Positions 1 through 8,446 of a stretch of 38,253 nt of DNA are shown piece by piece. The DNA lies in NCBI RefSeq assembly GCF_014164585.1, contig NZ_JACJFM010000046.1, forward strand, positions 1 to 38,253, read 5' to 3'. The translations under genes and the position numbers were made by a program. The first letter of the stretch is position 1. The number at the start of each line of letters is the position of its first letter. The notes under the pieces are model-generated. The model saw only the letters and a program-made list of their open reading frames with translations. It was not told the origin of the DNA and searched no databases. The stretch is from Oceanospirillum sediminis. GTDB lineage: Bacteria; Pseudomonadota; Gammaproteobacteria; Pseudomonadales; Halomonadaceae.

Positions 1-36
1 GGCCTCCCCATGTGAGAGTAGGACATCATCAAGCTT
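1..36 (+). rRNA. rrf: 5S rRNA, 3' end only
   Basis: The first 36 bases match the 3' end of gammaproteobacterial 5S rRNA: the CTCCCCATG(T/C)GAGAGTAGG core at about 4-22, then 14 bases, as in E. coli. The 5' part lies outside the window. A strong terminator follows directly, so an rRNA operon on the plus strand ends here. Confidence 0.9.
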
Positions 37-46
37 TAAATTAAGA

Positions 47-74
47 ACCCCGGTCTCTATGACCGGGGTTTTTT
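47..74 (+). terminator. Rho-independent terminator of the rRNA operon
   Basis: A 9-bp perfect stem, ACCCCGGTC (47-55) with GACCGGGGT (61-69), has a 5-base loop and a run of six T. It sits 10 bases past the 5S end. Confidence 0.92.
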
Positions 75-236
75 CGTTGTATGAAGAAAAGGCGGGGTGG
101 AAAACTAAGCCAGTAAAAATGCTTTGTTCTGCTGATAATCAGTGAAAAATAGCGACCGGTCCTGAAAATAAAGATCAGATGAAGGGGAGTGGAGAATACA
201 AGGGCAGGAAAAGCTTTTGATAAAATACGTGATTCA

Positions 237-263
237 CAGGGCTAATCTGTACAATTAGCCCTG
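237..263 (-). terminator. Hairpin just past the rhlE stop
   Basis: CAGGGCTAAT (237-246) and ATTAGCCCTG (254-263) form a perfect 10-bp stem with a 7-base loop, 7 bases beyond the rhlE stop codon. No T run follows immediately on the minus strand, so it may be a weak terminator or an mRNA 3'-protecting hairpin. Confidence 0.5.
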
Positions 264-270
264 AGCGCTT

Positions 271-1734
271 TTACTTCTGAGCTTTTGCTGATGAGGCTCT
301 GAAGGTTCTCTTATTACCTACAGGTTTACCAGCCGGAGTGTTCCTTGTTGCTGTATTCTGAGGCGTTGATTGCTTTTTATCCTGGCTTACAGCTTTATTC
401 TGACCCTGTTTTTTATTTCTGGATAATTGCTGTTCACGTTCAGGGGATGTACTCGATGCTTTATTCTGAGCACGAGGCTTTCGTTTGTGATTATCGTTAT
501 TTGAACGGGCGTTTCGAGGATTTGTTCTCCCTGAACGATGTGCTGGCTTTGATTTATTACCCGCTGCTTGCTCGGATAACTCCTGGTCAGGTTCAAAGCC
601 CTCGACTACCGTTCGAGGAAGCTTCTTATTAGTTAAACGCTCGATAGCGGCAAGCAGTTTAGCTTCTTCTGTACATACCAGTGACACAGCTTGTCCTGTA
701 GCGCCTGCTCGTCCGGTTCGGCCAATGCGGTGCACATAGTCTTCAGCCACATTTGGCAGATCCATGTTTACAACGTAGGGAAGCTGATCAATATCAATCC
801 CTCGTGCGGCGATATCGGTTGCAACAAGAGCCTGTAGCTTGCCTGATTTAAAGTCTGCCAGAGCTTTCGTTCTGGCTCCCTGACTTTTATTGCCATGAAT
901 GGCTGCAGCCATAATACCTTTGCTTTCCAGAGCGCGGCTCAGGCGGTTAGCTCCATGTTTAGTCCGGCTGAATACCAGTACCTGATGCCAGTCATTCTCT
1001 TTAATCAGGTGGCTTAACAGAGCTGTTTTTCTGCTTTTATTAACCGGGTAGATCCACTGTTTAACCGTCTTAGCTGTGGTATTGCGGGGTGTTACTGATA
1101 CTTCAATGGGATTGTTCAGAATGCCTTTTGCTAACGTTCTTATATCATCGGAGAAGGTTGCAGAAAATAACAGGTTCTGGCGTTGTGCAGGAAGTATATT
1201 CAGGATTTTTCGAATATCGTGAATAAAGCCCATATCGAGCATGCGATCTGCTTCATCTAATACCAGTGTTTCCAGCTGTTTAAAACACACCGCTTTCTGA
1301 TTGAACAGGTCAAGCAAACGACCTGGTGTTGCCACCAGTAAATCGACACCTCTACGTAATTTTGCTATTTGAGGATTGATTTTAACGCCACCGAACACCA
1401 CGGCAGAGCGTACAGAGGTATATTTGCTATATGCCTGCACATTATCTTCAATCTGAGCTGCCAGCTCACGGGTCGGTGTCAGAATCAGTACCCTGGGCTG
1501 GTTTCCTCTGACAGGCTGTTTTTCAGACAGTTTCTCCAGCAGAGGGAGTGTGAAGCTGGCTGTTTTACCCGTTCCAGTCTGGGCGGCCGCCATAATATCT
1601 TTATCCTGTAAGACAAGCGGAATTGTTTTCGCCTGAATAGGAGATGGAGATTGATAGCCTTTATCCTGGATCGCTTTCAGGATAGACGATGACAAGCCCA
1701 GGTTATTAAAACCTGATTGGGATTCAGATTGCAT
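271..1734 (-). CDS. rhlE: DEAD-box ATP-dependent RNA helicase, RhlE type
   Basis: This is an ATP-dependent RNA helicase of 487 residues, acting in the cytoplasm on structured RNA or ribosome assembly intermediates (family knowledge). Motifs appear in the standard order: Q motif with SPIQ near 30, Walker A AQTGTGKT near 50, PTRELA near 87, TPGR near 135, DEAD near 161, SAT near 192, and in the second RecA domain [10 protein letters not shown] and [10 protein letters not shown]. About 100 C-terminal residues form a basic, low-complexity tail rich in K, R, N, S and Q, typical of RhlE and thought to bind RNA. It is transcribed convergently to the rRNA operon. The start is the first ATG, with no closer alternative. 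Confidence 0.9.
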   Translation of the reverse strand: MQSESQSGFNNLGLSSSILKAIQDKGYQSPSPIQAKTIPLVLQDKDIMAAAQTGTGKTASFTLPLLEKLSEKQPVRGNQPRVLILTPTRELAAQIEDNVQAYSKYTSVRSAVVFGGVKINPQIAKLRRGVDLLVATPGRLLDLFNQKAVCFKQLETLVLDEADRMLDMGFIHDIRKILNILPAQRQNLLFSATFSDDIRTLAKGILNNPIEVSVTPRNTTAKTVKQWIYPVNKSRKTALLSHLIKENDWHQVLVFSRTKHGANRLSRALESKGIMAAAIHGNKSQGARTKALADFKSGKLQALVATDIAARGIDIDQLPYVVNMDLPNVAEDYVHRIGRTGRAGATGQAVSLVCTEEAKLLAAIERLTNKKLPRTVVEGFEPDQELSEQAAGNKSKPAHRSGRTNPRNARSNNDNHKRKPRAQNKASSTSPEREQQLSRNKKQGQNKAVSQDKKQSTPQNTATRNTPAGKPVGNKRTFRASSAKAQK

Positions 1735-1930
1735 AAGAGGAATATATTAGCTCAAGAGATGTGTGCGGGCATCATACACGAAGCACTGTGACGGGTATAT
1801 ATATAGCGATAGCTTTGTCATGACGTCTGTCTGATTGATAGGTATTATTGTGAATCTTTTCTACCTCAACCGCGACACCTCGTGGTATATGCTGATTAAG
1901 GTAGTCTGCTCCTTATACTCTGAAATAGCC

Positions 1931-3292
1931 CTATTCTGTATCGGATGATGATTGTCTGAGTGCCACAGCCTGGTAAATTCGATCTTTCATTAAACGGGCA
2001 ACCGCAGAAAAAACAGGTACGACAACAGAGTTACCAAACTGCTTATAAGCTTGAGTATCTGATACAGGGATTCTGAAGTCACTGGTATTTTCTGCTTCAA
2101 ACCCCATCAGGCGGGCACACTCTCTGGGGGTTAAGCGCCTTGGTCTGTTTGCCTGATTGACTGGATCATCAAAAGGGGCTTTATCATCCCAGCCACGATC
2201 AATCAGAATTTCTGAACCATCTTTATAATAGCGGGCAGATAATGTCCGGGTAGTGCTGTTTTCATTCACCAGCCCATAACCAAAGCCATTACCTTTTGCT
2301 TTATGTTTTAACGCATAACTGTGCAGATACGCCCATAGTTTTGGCGTCAGGATATATTTGTCATCAACCTTTTTTTCCAGTAAGTCGCCTAAAGAGGGGA
2401 TATGCTCCGGCAGTTGCTGAGTAATATTGTTCAGGGTAAAGCCCTGATGAATATCCAGGTCTTTTCTGAACCCCACCAGTACAATTCTTTCTCTGTGCTG
2501 AGGCAGGAATTTTTTACCATCAATAATTTTAGGGTCAGAAGCTCCGGTAGCTTCGGCGTCAGATACCCAGTATCCCAGCTCATCCAGAGTTTCCAGAATC
2601 ACTCTGAAGGTTTTTCCGCCATCATGACTTTTCAGGTTTTTCACGTTCTCTAATAGAAACGCGGCTGGTTTTTTTGCCTTCAGGATTCTCGCCACATCAA
2701 AAAATAGCGTCCCTTGAGTGGTACATTCAAAGCCGTGGGCGCGGCCCAATGCATTTTTCTTAGAGACTCCGGCAATGGAAAACGGTTGGCAGGGGAATCC
2801 GGCAAGCAGGACATCATGATCAGGAACAGAGCGGTCGATATGTTCGTAAGCAGCCTGTTCTGATATACCTTCATCACCGGATAAGGTGATTTTGCGGATA
2901 TCGTCGTTAAAGATATGCTGTTCCGGGTCACAATAGTGGTTGGCTTTGTAGGTTCTGACTGCGAACTTATTCCATTCACTGGTCAGGACGCATTGGCCTC
3001 CAATGGCTTCAAAGCCTTTACGAATACCACCAATACCGGCAAACAGGTCAATAAATTTAAATCCGGGAACCTGTCTGGTATCCGGAGGTGTGGGCAGGAG
3101 TTTTTGTAACTCAGTAAATTCCGTGTGAGTCATCTTAGGTGCCGCTTTGCCCTTGGCCCAGCGGTTAATGGTTTCCCGGCTCCAACGATCGGGAGATACC
3201 GAATTAAGATAGTTTGCCACGAATTTCTGGTCGTAGATCTGCAGTACCTGCATCAGAAGAGCCAGCTCTTCTGTTGTATCTTCTATTTTCAT
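1931..3292 (-). CDS. dcm: DNA (cytosine-5) methyltransferase, Dcm type
   Basis: This 453-residue C5-methyltransferase is close to E. coli Dcm (about 472 aa) over its whole length, including the N-terminal extension before the catalytic fold. Visible motifs are I ([16 protein letters not shown] near 80), IV (AGFPCQPFS with the nucleophile Cys168), VI (ENVKNLKS), VIII ([13 protein letters not shown]) and X ([14 protein letters not shown]). Near-identity to Dcm in blocks such as [10 protein letters not shown] and [18 protein letters not shown] suggests the same CCWGG target, which is an inference. No Vsr mismatch endonuclease and no restriction enzyme lie next to it, so it looks like an orphan methylase. 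The gap of 196 bases to rhlE suggests separate transcription. Confidence 0.92.
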   Translation of the reverse strand: MKIEDTTEELALLMQVLQIYDQKFVANYLNSVSPDRWSRETINRWAKGKAAPKMTHTEFTELQKLLPTPPDTRQVPGFKFIDLFAGIGGIRKGFEAIGGQCVLTSEWNKFAVRTYKANHYCDPEQHIFNDDIRKITLSGDEGISEQAAYEHIDRSVPDHDVLLAGFPCQPFSIAGVSKKNALGRAHGFECTTQGTLFFDVARILKAKKPAAFLLENVKNLKSHDGGKTFRVILETLDELGYWVSDAEATGASDPKIIDGKKFLPQHRERIVLVGFRKDLDIHQGFTLNNITQQLPEHIPSLGDLLEKKVDDKYILTPKLWAYLHSYALKHKAKGNGFGYGLVNENSTTRTLSARYYKDGSEILIDRGWDDKAPFDDPVNQANRPRRLTPRECARLMGFEAENTSDFRIPVSDTQAYKQFGNSVVVPVFSAVARLMKDRIYQAVALRQSSSDTE

Positions 3293-3696
3293 TTACAGTT
3301 CATCTGGGTTAAACGTGTGACAAAAACTCACTTTTTATTTCCTGTATCATACTATTTTTTGTGACATTTTGACCGGGAAATTTCAGTGGTCGTCAATCAC
3401 CAGGGTTAAACAGTTAAAAGGTGGTATTTTTCATTTGTTGGGTAGAGTCTTACAGAGCGACAGATATAGCGGTTCAGATATATTGACTCAGAGCCTGTCG
3501 AAATGAACGCCTTAGATAAACTAAGAATGTCCCGCGAAATTCTCAGATTCGTTGCACTTTTATTTCATTCTGTTGCAACAAAAGCCCCCTAATATTCACT
3601 GCATCACAGGGGCGGTCACAGATAAATACTCTTTTTTATCCGCTAGTTGCGCATCGCCCGATTAATTTTTCTCTATTTAGAAGAGCTATTACGCCG
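3293..3696. other. Intergenic stretch without a convincing gene
   Basis: The 404 bases separate the divergent dcm and phosphodiesterase genes. They hold a perfect 10-base palindrome, TGTTGCAACA (3571-3580), and a 29-codon ATG-to-stop frame at 3503-3592 with no ribosome site. The stretch 3490-3590 could be debris of a mobile element, but I cannot name one. Promoters for both flanking genes must lie here. Confidence 0.5.
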
Positions 3697-4953
3697 ATGG
3701 GCAAGTTAATTCTGATCATGATTGACGGTATCAGTGCAAGTCACTTTGAAAAGATCCGTCATCAGTTACCTGTACTGAATCGTCTGGCCCGACAGGGTAC
3801 TCAGGTTCAGGGTGTCAGCCCGGAAATGTGTGGTACTTCCTGTCCGGGGCGGACATCCATTATTACCGCGGCTGCTCCGGCAGATCATGGCGTATATGGC
3901 AACTTTATTCTAGATGGTGACGGTTTCCGCTGGGCAAACCCTTATGATATCCGGGTGCAGACGTTACCTGAGCTGGCTAAAAAGCAGGGTAAAGATGTGG
4001 CCTGTGTCGGGTATGGCATGGTGCGTCCGGAAGATTGCTCGGTCTATGTCGGGCCCTGGTGGGCCGACGAGATGCTGATGAGAGGAAAAGATCAGCAGCC
4101 TGTCCCGGCAGATCTGCAATGGCAGAAGTGTGGTGAAACCATTGATCCGGATGGTCGTATAGCTCGCTTATTTGAAAGCGGCGAAGCCTGCGAAGTAGTT
4201 GCACCGAATAAACACCCTCGTTACAAGCTGCAGCTGGGGATGCTGGCGGACCATCAGTTACTGGATATTGCCGCAGGTCTGGCTGCATCTGACGAAGCGC
4301 CTGATTTGATTATGCTGGAAATCGCTATCACTGATTACTTCCTGCATAAATACGGGGCAGAGCACAGCCTGACAGAATGGTCGATGCGTATAGCCGACTC
4401 TCAGATTGGCAGTCTGATCACCCGTCTGGAGCAATCTGGCAAGTTGGATGAATATAACTTTGCCATTATGAGTGATCACGGTCATACCCCTATGCCGGAT
4501 GCTCTGTATGTCGATCGTATTCTGGGCAAAGACACGATCTGGTCCAGTGAAGGTGCGGTGTTAATGGTAAAACCCCGTGATAAGCAGCACGCTCATGAAG
4601 TGACACTGGCACTGACTGAGTTTGGTATTCAGCTGTGGGATAACAACCACCTGCCTGAAGAACTGCGTGAAGATATCATTACCTTTATTACACCAAAAGG
4701 GTCTGATATCAGCTTTGAGGCTGCGCCAGATGAAGCTCCTGAAGGCACCAGTGGCCCATCTGAATATGTATCAAATCATGGCATGCGTCCGGGGCGTCTG
4801 GAAGATTACCGTTTCTGTATCTTTAGTGGTCCTGATGTACCCCAGCAGATTTTACCAACCGCTTATAACCATCAGGTTGCACCCACTATGGCTTCAATCA
4901 TAGGGGTTGAAACGCCCTGGCATGCACAACCGATTTTCAAGCGTAATGCCTGA
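3697..4953 (+). CDS. Type I phosphodiesterase/nucleotide pyrophosphatase-like protein (alkaline phosphatase superfamily)
   Basis: This 418-residue protein belongs to the metal-dependent alkaline-phosphatase fold. The N-terminal metal site is LIMIDG (Asp10). The nucleophile region is GTSCPGRTS (46-54), where Ser48 aligns with the usual Thr of nucleotide pyrophosphatases, followed by ADHGVYGN. The second metal cluster is SDHGHTPM near 262, and a late SNHGMRPG supplies the last His. No signal peptide is seen, so it is probably cytoplasmic. Substrate is unknown; phosphodiesters, phosphonoacetate-like or nucleotide substrates are all used in this superfamily. A purine-rich stretch (GAAGAG, about 3679) precedes the ATG. 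It is monocistronic, with 420 bases before the next firm gene. Confidence 0.8.
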   Translation: MGKLILIMIDGISASHFEKIRHQLPVLNRLARQGTQVQGVSPEMCGTSCPGRTSIITAAAPADHGVYGNFILDGDGFRWANPYDIRVQTLPELAKKQGKDVACVGYGMVRPEDCSVYVGPWWADEMLMRGKDQQPVPADLQWQKCGETIDPDGRIARLFESGEACEVVAPNKHPRYKLQLGMLADHQLLDIAAGLAASDEAPDLIMLEIAITDYFLHKYGAEHSLTEWSMRIADSQIGSLITRLEQSGKLDEYNFAIMSDHGHTPMPDALYVDRILGKDTIWSSEGAVLMVKPRDKQHAHEVTLALTEFGIQLWDNNHLPEELREDIITFITPKGSDISFEAAPDEAPEGTSGPSEYVSNHGMRPGRLEDYRFCIFSGPDVPQQILPTAYNHQVAPTMASIIGVETPWHAQPIFKRNA

Positions 4954-5376
4954 TGGCATGAGCAATATACACTGAAATTGCCACTGCTCTGGCAGGAAGT
5001 ATGGCCAGCGTTGAAGTGTTAGCAGGTAGCATTCGCATTGCTCATGATGTGGGTTATGTCGGAACTGAATCTCTGGACCCGATTTCTCCGAGTCGTTTTT
5101 TCTATGCGAACCAGATGCTGTACTCACGCCAGGTGCGTCAGGGAACAAACGGCGAGCCTGCACCAGAGATTGCTATAAGCGCTGGCTGTGCCGCCTGATT
5201 TTGCTCGTCTCTGACGACGGTGCTTACCGCTGGGTAATCCGGCGGATTTTTTCTGCTTAATTAATCCAACTGCTTTTCTGTATAAAAAGCAGCAGGATAA
5301 AGTACCCGGCGAGCGAGCAGGAACACGTTTTAAGACGACGATTTCACTCACTTTATTTTATGGACCTGATATCACT
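4954..5376. other. Gap between phosphodiesterase and HAD genes
   Basis: Apart from the doubtful frame at 5001-5198, this 423-base gap shows a short hairpin ATGCC-tgat-GGCAT just before the end of the upstream gene (4947-4960). It also has a weak terminator-like AATCC-GGC-GGATT followed by T residues at about 5236-5254. No RNA gene is recognised. Confidence 0.4.
5001..5198 (+). CDS. Possible small protein, uncertain
   Basis: A 65-codon frame starts at ATG 5001. The frame is open further upstream to 4962, and the extra residues (ATALAGS before MASVEVLAGS) read smoothly, which hints at real coding or a decayed gene lacking its start. AGGAAG ends 1 base before the ATG, too close for normal initiation. 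I recognise no family. It could equally be chance. Confidence 0.28.
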   Translation: MASVEVLAGSIRIAHDVGYVGTESLDPISPSRFFYANQMLYSRQVRQGTNGEPAPEIAISAGCAA

Positions 5377-6030
5377 ATGGCTCTGGTAATTTATGATATG
5401 GACGAAACCCTGCTGGATGCAGACTGCTCAACGTTATGGATTGAATATCTGATAGAGCAGGGAATGGCTGACAGAGATGAAATACTGCAAAAAGAAAAGC
5501 AACTGATGCAGGACTACTATCAGGGCAATTTGAAAGTAGAAGACTACGTGACTATGCAGCTTAAACCAACGATTGGCTTATCCTTTGAAGAACTGGAGCC
5601 TCACCTGGAACGCTACGTGGCTGAAAAAATCCGGCCAGTAATTCGCCAGCAAGCCCGTACTAATATTGCCCGACACAAAGAACAGGGTGATCGTTGCCTG
5701 ATTATCTCAGCATCAACCGAATTCCTGATTCAACCGATTGCCAGAGAACTGGGCATTGAAGACATCATCGGTATTGAGATTGAAATAGAGCAGGGGAGAA
5801 TCACCGGTAATATCAGTGGAATACCCAGCTACCAGGAAGGAAAAGTCACCCGACTGGAAAAATGGCTGAGCCTGAATACCGAAAATATGAATAACAGCTG
5901 GTTTTACAGTGATTCACATAATGATCGACCTTTGTTAGAAAAAGTCACAAACCCCGTTGCGGTCAATGCCGACGAAAAACTGAGTCGTCTGGCGACAGCA
6001 AATGGCTGGTTGCAGGTGTGCTGGCAATAA
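5377..6030 (+). CDS. HAD-IB family phosphatase (SerB-like)
   Basis: This 217-residue haloacid-dehalogenase-superfamily hydrolase of subfamily IB removes phosphate from small molecules. Motif I is YDMDETL with nucleophile Asp7 and general acid/base Asp9. The cap domain spans about 15-85. Motif II is IISAST near 110, a conserved Lys follows in EGKVTRLEKW, and motif IV is YSDSHNDRPLLE. The EGKVTRLE and SDSHND signatures resemble the family annotated HAD-IB hydrolase in gammaproteobacteria, some of which act on phosphoserine or phospholipid-derived compounds. The substrate is not deducible. It is a single gene with its own terminator at 6057. Confidence 0.85.
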   Translation: MALVIYDMDETLLDADCSTLWIEYLIEQGMADRDEILQKEKQLMQDYYQGNLKVEDYVTMQLKPTIGLSFEELEPHLERYVAEKIRPVIRQQARTNIARHKEQGDRCLIISASTEFLIQPIARELGIEDIIGIEIEIEQGRITGNISGIPSYQEGKVTRLEKWLSLNTENMNNSWFYSDSHNDRPLLEKVTNPVAVNADEKLSRLATANGWLQVCWQ

Positions 6031-6056
6031 AAGTCAGAAAAAATCAGTTTTAAAGT

Positions 6057-6087
6057 AAGGGAGTGCATTGATTTCACTCCCTTTTTT
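6057..6087 (+). terminator. Rho-independent terminator after the HAD gene
   Basis: AAGGGAGTG (6057-6065) pairs with CACTCCCTT (6075-6083), with a 9-base loop and a run of T. It lies 27 bases past the stop codon. Confidence 0.9.
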
Positions 6088-6347
6088 GTGCCTCTAATTT
6101 AATTCGAACGATTTCAGTCCGTTGATATCCAAAGCCGTACCAGGTTCACTTTTTTATTATATAAAAATTTAAATCCAGTTAATTTAATGTTTGTTAATGT
6201 GTTTTTCTAAGGGATTTCCCTGGTGGTTTGTTTTTTTGTGTGATGTCATAATGTATATGTGTAACAAAATGGTAATTGCCATGATTTAGGTCAGCGCAGA
6301 CGTTTTAGCTGGCGCGCAAAGTGAACAACAACGAGACAGGTGTTTTC

Positions 6348-6575
6348 ATGCTAAAAAGTAAAGGTTCAGAGCTGATGAAAAAATTAACAGACCGGCCAGA
6401 AGCGCTGATTGTTCTTTTCTTCAAAAGTATGGGGATGGGAATTATCCTGTATACCCTGATCTCTATGGTCTTCTTCAGTACTACTCGCCATGAAATTGAC
6501 ATGTTCTCGGATATTGTTCTGGTGGCAATGGGATCGGGTATGCTGCTGATGAGCAACGTCTGGCGAGATCTGTAG
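6348..6575 (+). CDS. Small inner-membrane protein, unknown function
   Basis: This is a 75-residue protein from ATG 6348. ACAGG (6336-6340) sits 7 bases upstream and decides this start over an in-frame GTG at 6321, which has no ribosome site. The N-terminus is basic (MLKSKGSELMKKL). Two hydrophobic segments follow, about residues 19-42 and 50-70, with a charged loop TTRHEIDMF between them, which suggests a two-pass membrane hairpin. I do not recognise the family. About 260 AT-rich bases lie between it and the upstream terminator and must hold its promoter, so it is likely expressed alone. Confidence 0.6.
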   Translation: MLKSKGSELMKKLTDRPEALIVLFFKSMGMGIILYTLISMVFFSTTRHEIDMFSDIVLVAMGSGMLLMSNVWRDL

Positions 6576-7117
6576 CGCAATAATTCAAACCTGCTCCACA
6601 CCACATGAAAAACTTACCTGATATAACAGCTTTCCTATTTTGAGGCAGGGCACTTTTCTGTGTGCTATCACTTTAAGTCGATGGTGTCTGAATGCTTTCA
6701 CCGAACGGTTAGAGTGCATCCTTAAACTGCTATCGGAATTGCACTGGGCAATATAATCTTTTGATCCGCCCTCTGAGCTAGAGTGTCGGAGTTCCGCATA
6801 GCGCTTTCATCCAATATATGCACTCCTAGTCTGTCTGGATGTACAGTATATTTTGCGAAATTTACATAATTTTGCTCGGATAACCTGTCGCAATGCTCGG
6901 TTTGTCGGTGTATTATTTTTCAATATTTAAGTAAATCAACATGTTGTAGCTCGCATGAAAAGCAAAGCGAGTGCGCGTTGATTGGAAATAACAGGCATGC
7001 TCGGTTTTCAGGGATGAGAAAACACAAACCTTCTATTTTTCTCTTCCTGAACAATCAGTTATGGCATTTCTCGGTAAAGTCAAAATCCGGGGAAAACGCG
7101 CATGCGTGATATTAAAA
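6576..7117. other. Gene-free stretch left of the insertion sequence
   Basis: No plausible gene is seen in these 542 bases. The direct repeat ATGCTCGGTTT occurs at 6893-6903 and 6997-7007, and a related TTGCTCGG lies near 6872. A nested inverted repeat at 6934-6983 pairs AATCAAC with GTTGATT and CTCGC with GCGAG; it resembles a very short attC-like fold but lacks the consensus. The segment may be decayed cassette material upstream of the array. That is conjecture. Confidence 0.4.
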
Positions 7118-7180
7118 TAATGAGATGGACGCCCTTCTATACTTCCGATAGGCCGGTATAAATTAGCAGAGGGTGCAGCA

Positions 7181-8191
7181 ATGAAACAGTTATCTGTTAT
7201 TGGTGTTGATTTAGCAAAGAATATTTTTCAAATTCATGCTTTAGATAAATTGGGGCACTGCTGTTTGAAGAAGTCTTTGAGAAGAAGTCAGTTTCTATCG
7301 TTTTTTGCCAAATTACAGCCTTGCTTAATAGGTATGGAGGCTTGTGGAGGTTCTCATTATTGGGCCAGAGAGTTGATCAGTTTAGGGCATGATGTTCGCC
7401 TTATGCCTCCCCAATACGTTAAGCCATATGTAAAAACGAATAAGAATGATGCAGCAGATGCGGAAGCCATTGCTGAGGCCGTTACTCGACCAAATATGAG
7501 GTTTGTTGATGTTAAAAGTGTTGAACAGCAGACAATATTATTGATTCATCGGGAGCGAGATGGATTAGTTAAAGAGAGAACATCATTAATAAATCGATTG
7601 AGAGCCACATTATCTGAGTTTGGTATAGCAATTCCGACAGGAAGAAGCCGACTAAAGAACTGGTTCAAAGAGCAGTACGGAAACTATGAAGACTCCTTGC
7701 CAGAGGTGCTGAAGTCACATATCTGCCAGATAATGCTTCGTTGGCAACAGAAAGAAGAGCAAATTATTGAGTTAGAAAAGGTACTTGATAAGCAGAGATG
7801 CTCAAGTGAGCCTTGCCAGAGGTTAACAGAAGTGACGGGGATCGGTGCTTTAACATCATCGGCACTGGTCGCTACTGTAGGTAATGCAAAGTCTTATAAA
7901 TCAGGCAGGCAGTTATCCGCATGGCTTGGAATAGTCCCGAGACAAAATTCAAGTGGCGGGAAACAGGTTCTGCAGGGTATCAGTAAGCGGGGAAATACTT
8001 ATCTGCGGCGCTTATTTATACATGGTGCCAGAGCGTTACTTCGACATATCAAACCCTCACACCCATGGTATGAATGGGTTCAGAATCTGGAATGTCGAAT
8101 GCACAGAAATAAAGTGATTGTGGCTATAGCCAATAAGTTAGTCCGTGTTGCCTGGGCGATCTTGCACAAGGGCACACGTTATCAACCGTAA
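7181..8191 (+). CDS. IS110/IS1111-family transposase (DEDD recombinase)
   Basis: This 336-residue transposase appears complete. The N-terminal RuvC-like DEDD domain shows GVDLAKN (Asp10), GMEACGGSHYWAR (Glu53) and KTNKNDAADAEAI (Asp90 and Asp93). A coiled linker covers about 170-205. The C-terminal Transposase_20 domain has LTEVTGIGALTSSALVATVG, then SAWLGIVPRQNSSGGK with the catalytic-Ser region near 240, then RGNTYLRRLFIHGAR. Established for the family: the protein works with an element-encoded RNA that pairs with both target and donor DNA. GGTATAAAT at about 7153-7161 may be part of its promoter. No frameshift is visible, so the element may be active. Confidence 0.93.
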   Translation: MKQLSVIGVDLAKNIFQIHALDKLGHCCLKKSLRRSQFLSFFAKLQPCLIGMEACGGSHYWARELISLGHDVRLMPPQYVKPYVKTNKNDAADAEAIAEAVTRPNMRFVDVKSVEQQTILLIHRERDGLVKERTSLINRLRATLSEFGIAIPTGRSRLKNWFKEQYGNYEDSLPEVLKSHICQIMLRWQQKEEQIIELEKVLDKQRCSSEPCQRLTEVTGIGALTSSALVATVGNAKSYKSGRQLSAWLGIVPRQNSSGGKQVLQGISKRGNTYLRRLFIHGARALLRHIKPSHPWYEWVQNLECRMHRNKVIVAIANKLVRVAWAILHKGTRYQP

Positions 8192-8411
8192 AATGGAGTC
8201 TGGTTTTGCGCAGGAAAGTACTTTGATGACAAAACAGGTCGGACCGTGATTGAGAAACTCTGTGCCTAACATCGTTCAATATTAGAACGTTAAAATGATT
8301 AGAGCTCAATCAGCGGATCTCATCAGGGATAGAAGCTTAGTGCTTCATAAAAAATCCGAATAGATGGCTGCAAACCTTAACTTGTCGGAAAGAAACTACT
8401 TGCCAAAAACG
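8192..8411 (+). ncRNA. Putative seekRNA/bridge RNA of the IS1111 element
   Basis: In the IS1111 group the guide RNA is encoded between the transposase stop and the right end. Here a stem TGATTGAG (8247-8254)/CTCAATCA (8305-8312) and an upper stem CGTTC (8273-8277)/GAACG (8285-8289) enclose an internal loop. The 5' loop strand plus one stem base reads CCTAACATC (8265-8273), complementary over 9 bases to the right flank GATGTTAGG (8423-8431). The 3' strand TTAAAATGAT (8290-8299) matches the left flank TTAAAATAAT (7112-7121) at 9 of 10 positions. This is the two-guide loop expected of such RNAs. RNA ends were not determined. Confidence 0.65.
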
Positions 8412-8425
8412 GGGCGTCCATAGAT

Positions 8426-8432
8426 GTTAGGT
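8426..8432 (+). other. attC 3' core (R' box) right of the IS
   Basis: GTTAGGT fits the GTTRRRY integron recombination core. It starts the AbiGi-like cassette, whose gene begins 14 bases later. The rest of this attC is not recognisable left of the IS, so it was lost, diverged or displaced. Confidence 0.65.
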
Positions 8433-8446
8433 AAATCGGAGAAAAA

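Larger units (their letters stand above)
7119..8422 (+). mobile_element. IS110-family element, IS1111 group, inserted at an attC core
   Basis: The element carries one transposase gene and 10-bp subterminal inverted repeats, ATGGACGCCC (7125-7134) and GGGCGTCCAT (8412-8421). Subterminal rather than terminal repeats, a short left end (about 60 bases) and a long right non-coding end (about 230 bases) are the IS1111-group pattern. The right flank is an attC 3' core, GTTAGGT (8426-8432). Members of this group that insert specifically at attC sites are known. Exact ends are inferred from the guide matches described at 8192-8411 and could be off by a few bases. There is no target duplication, as expected for this family. 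Confidence 0.85.

Noticed and set aside
3503-3592. 29-codon ATG-to-stop frame in the dcm-phosphodiesterase gap
   Set aside because: No ribosome site, no recognisable motif, and the length is within chance expectation.
6934-6983. attC-like nested inverted repeat (AATCAAC...GTTGATT with CTCGC/GCGAG inside)
   Set aside because: At 50 bases it is shorter than normal attC sites, the cores do not fit RYYYAAC/GTTRRRY, and no cassette gene is attached.
7119-8422. Transposase considered as part of a defence or integrase system for the cassettes
   Set aside because: The DEDD and Transposase_20 motifs are those of an IS110-family transposase, not a tyrosine recombinase. It cannot be the missing IntI.
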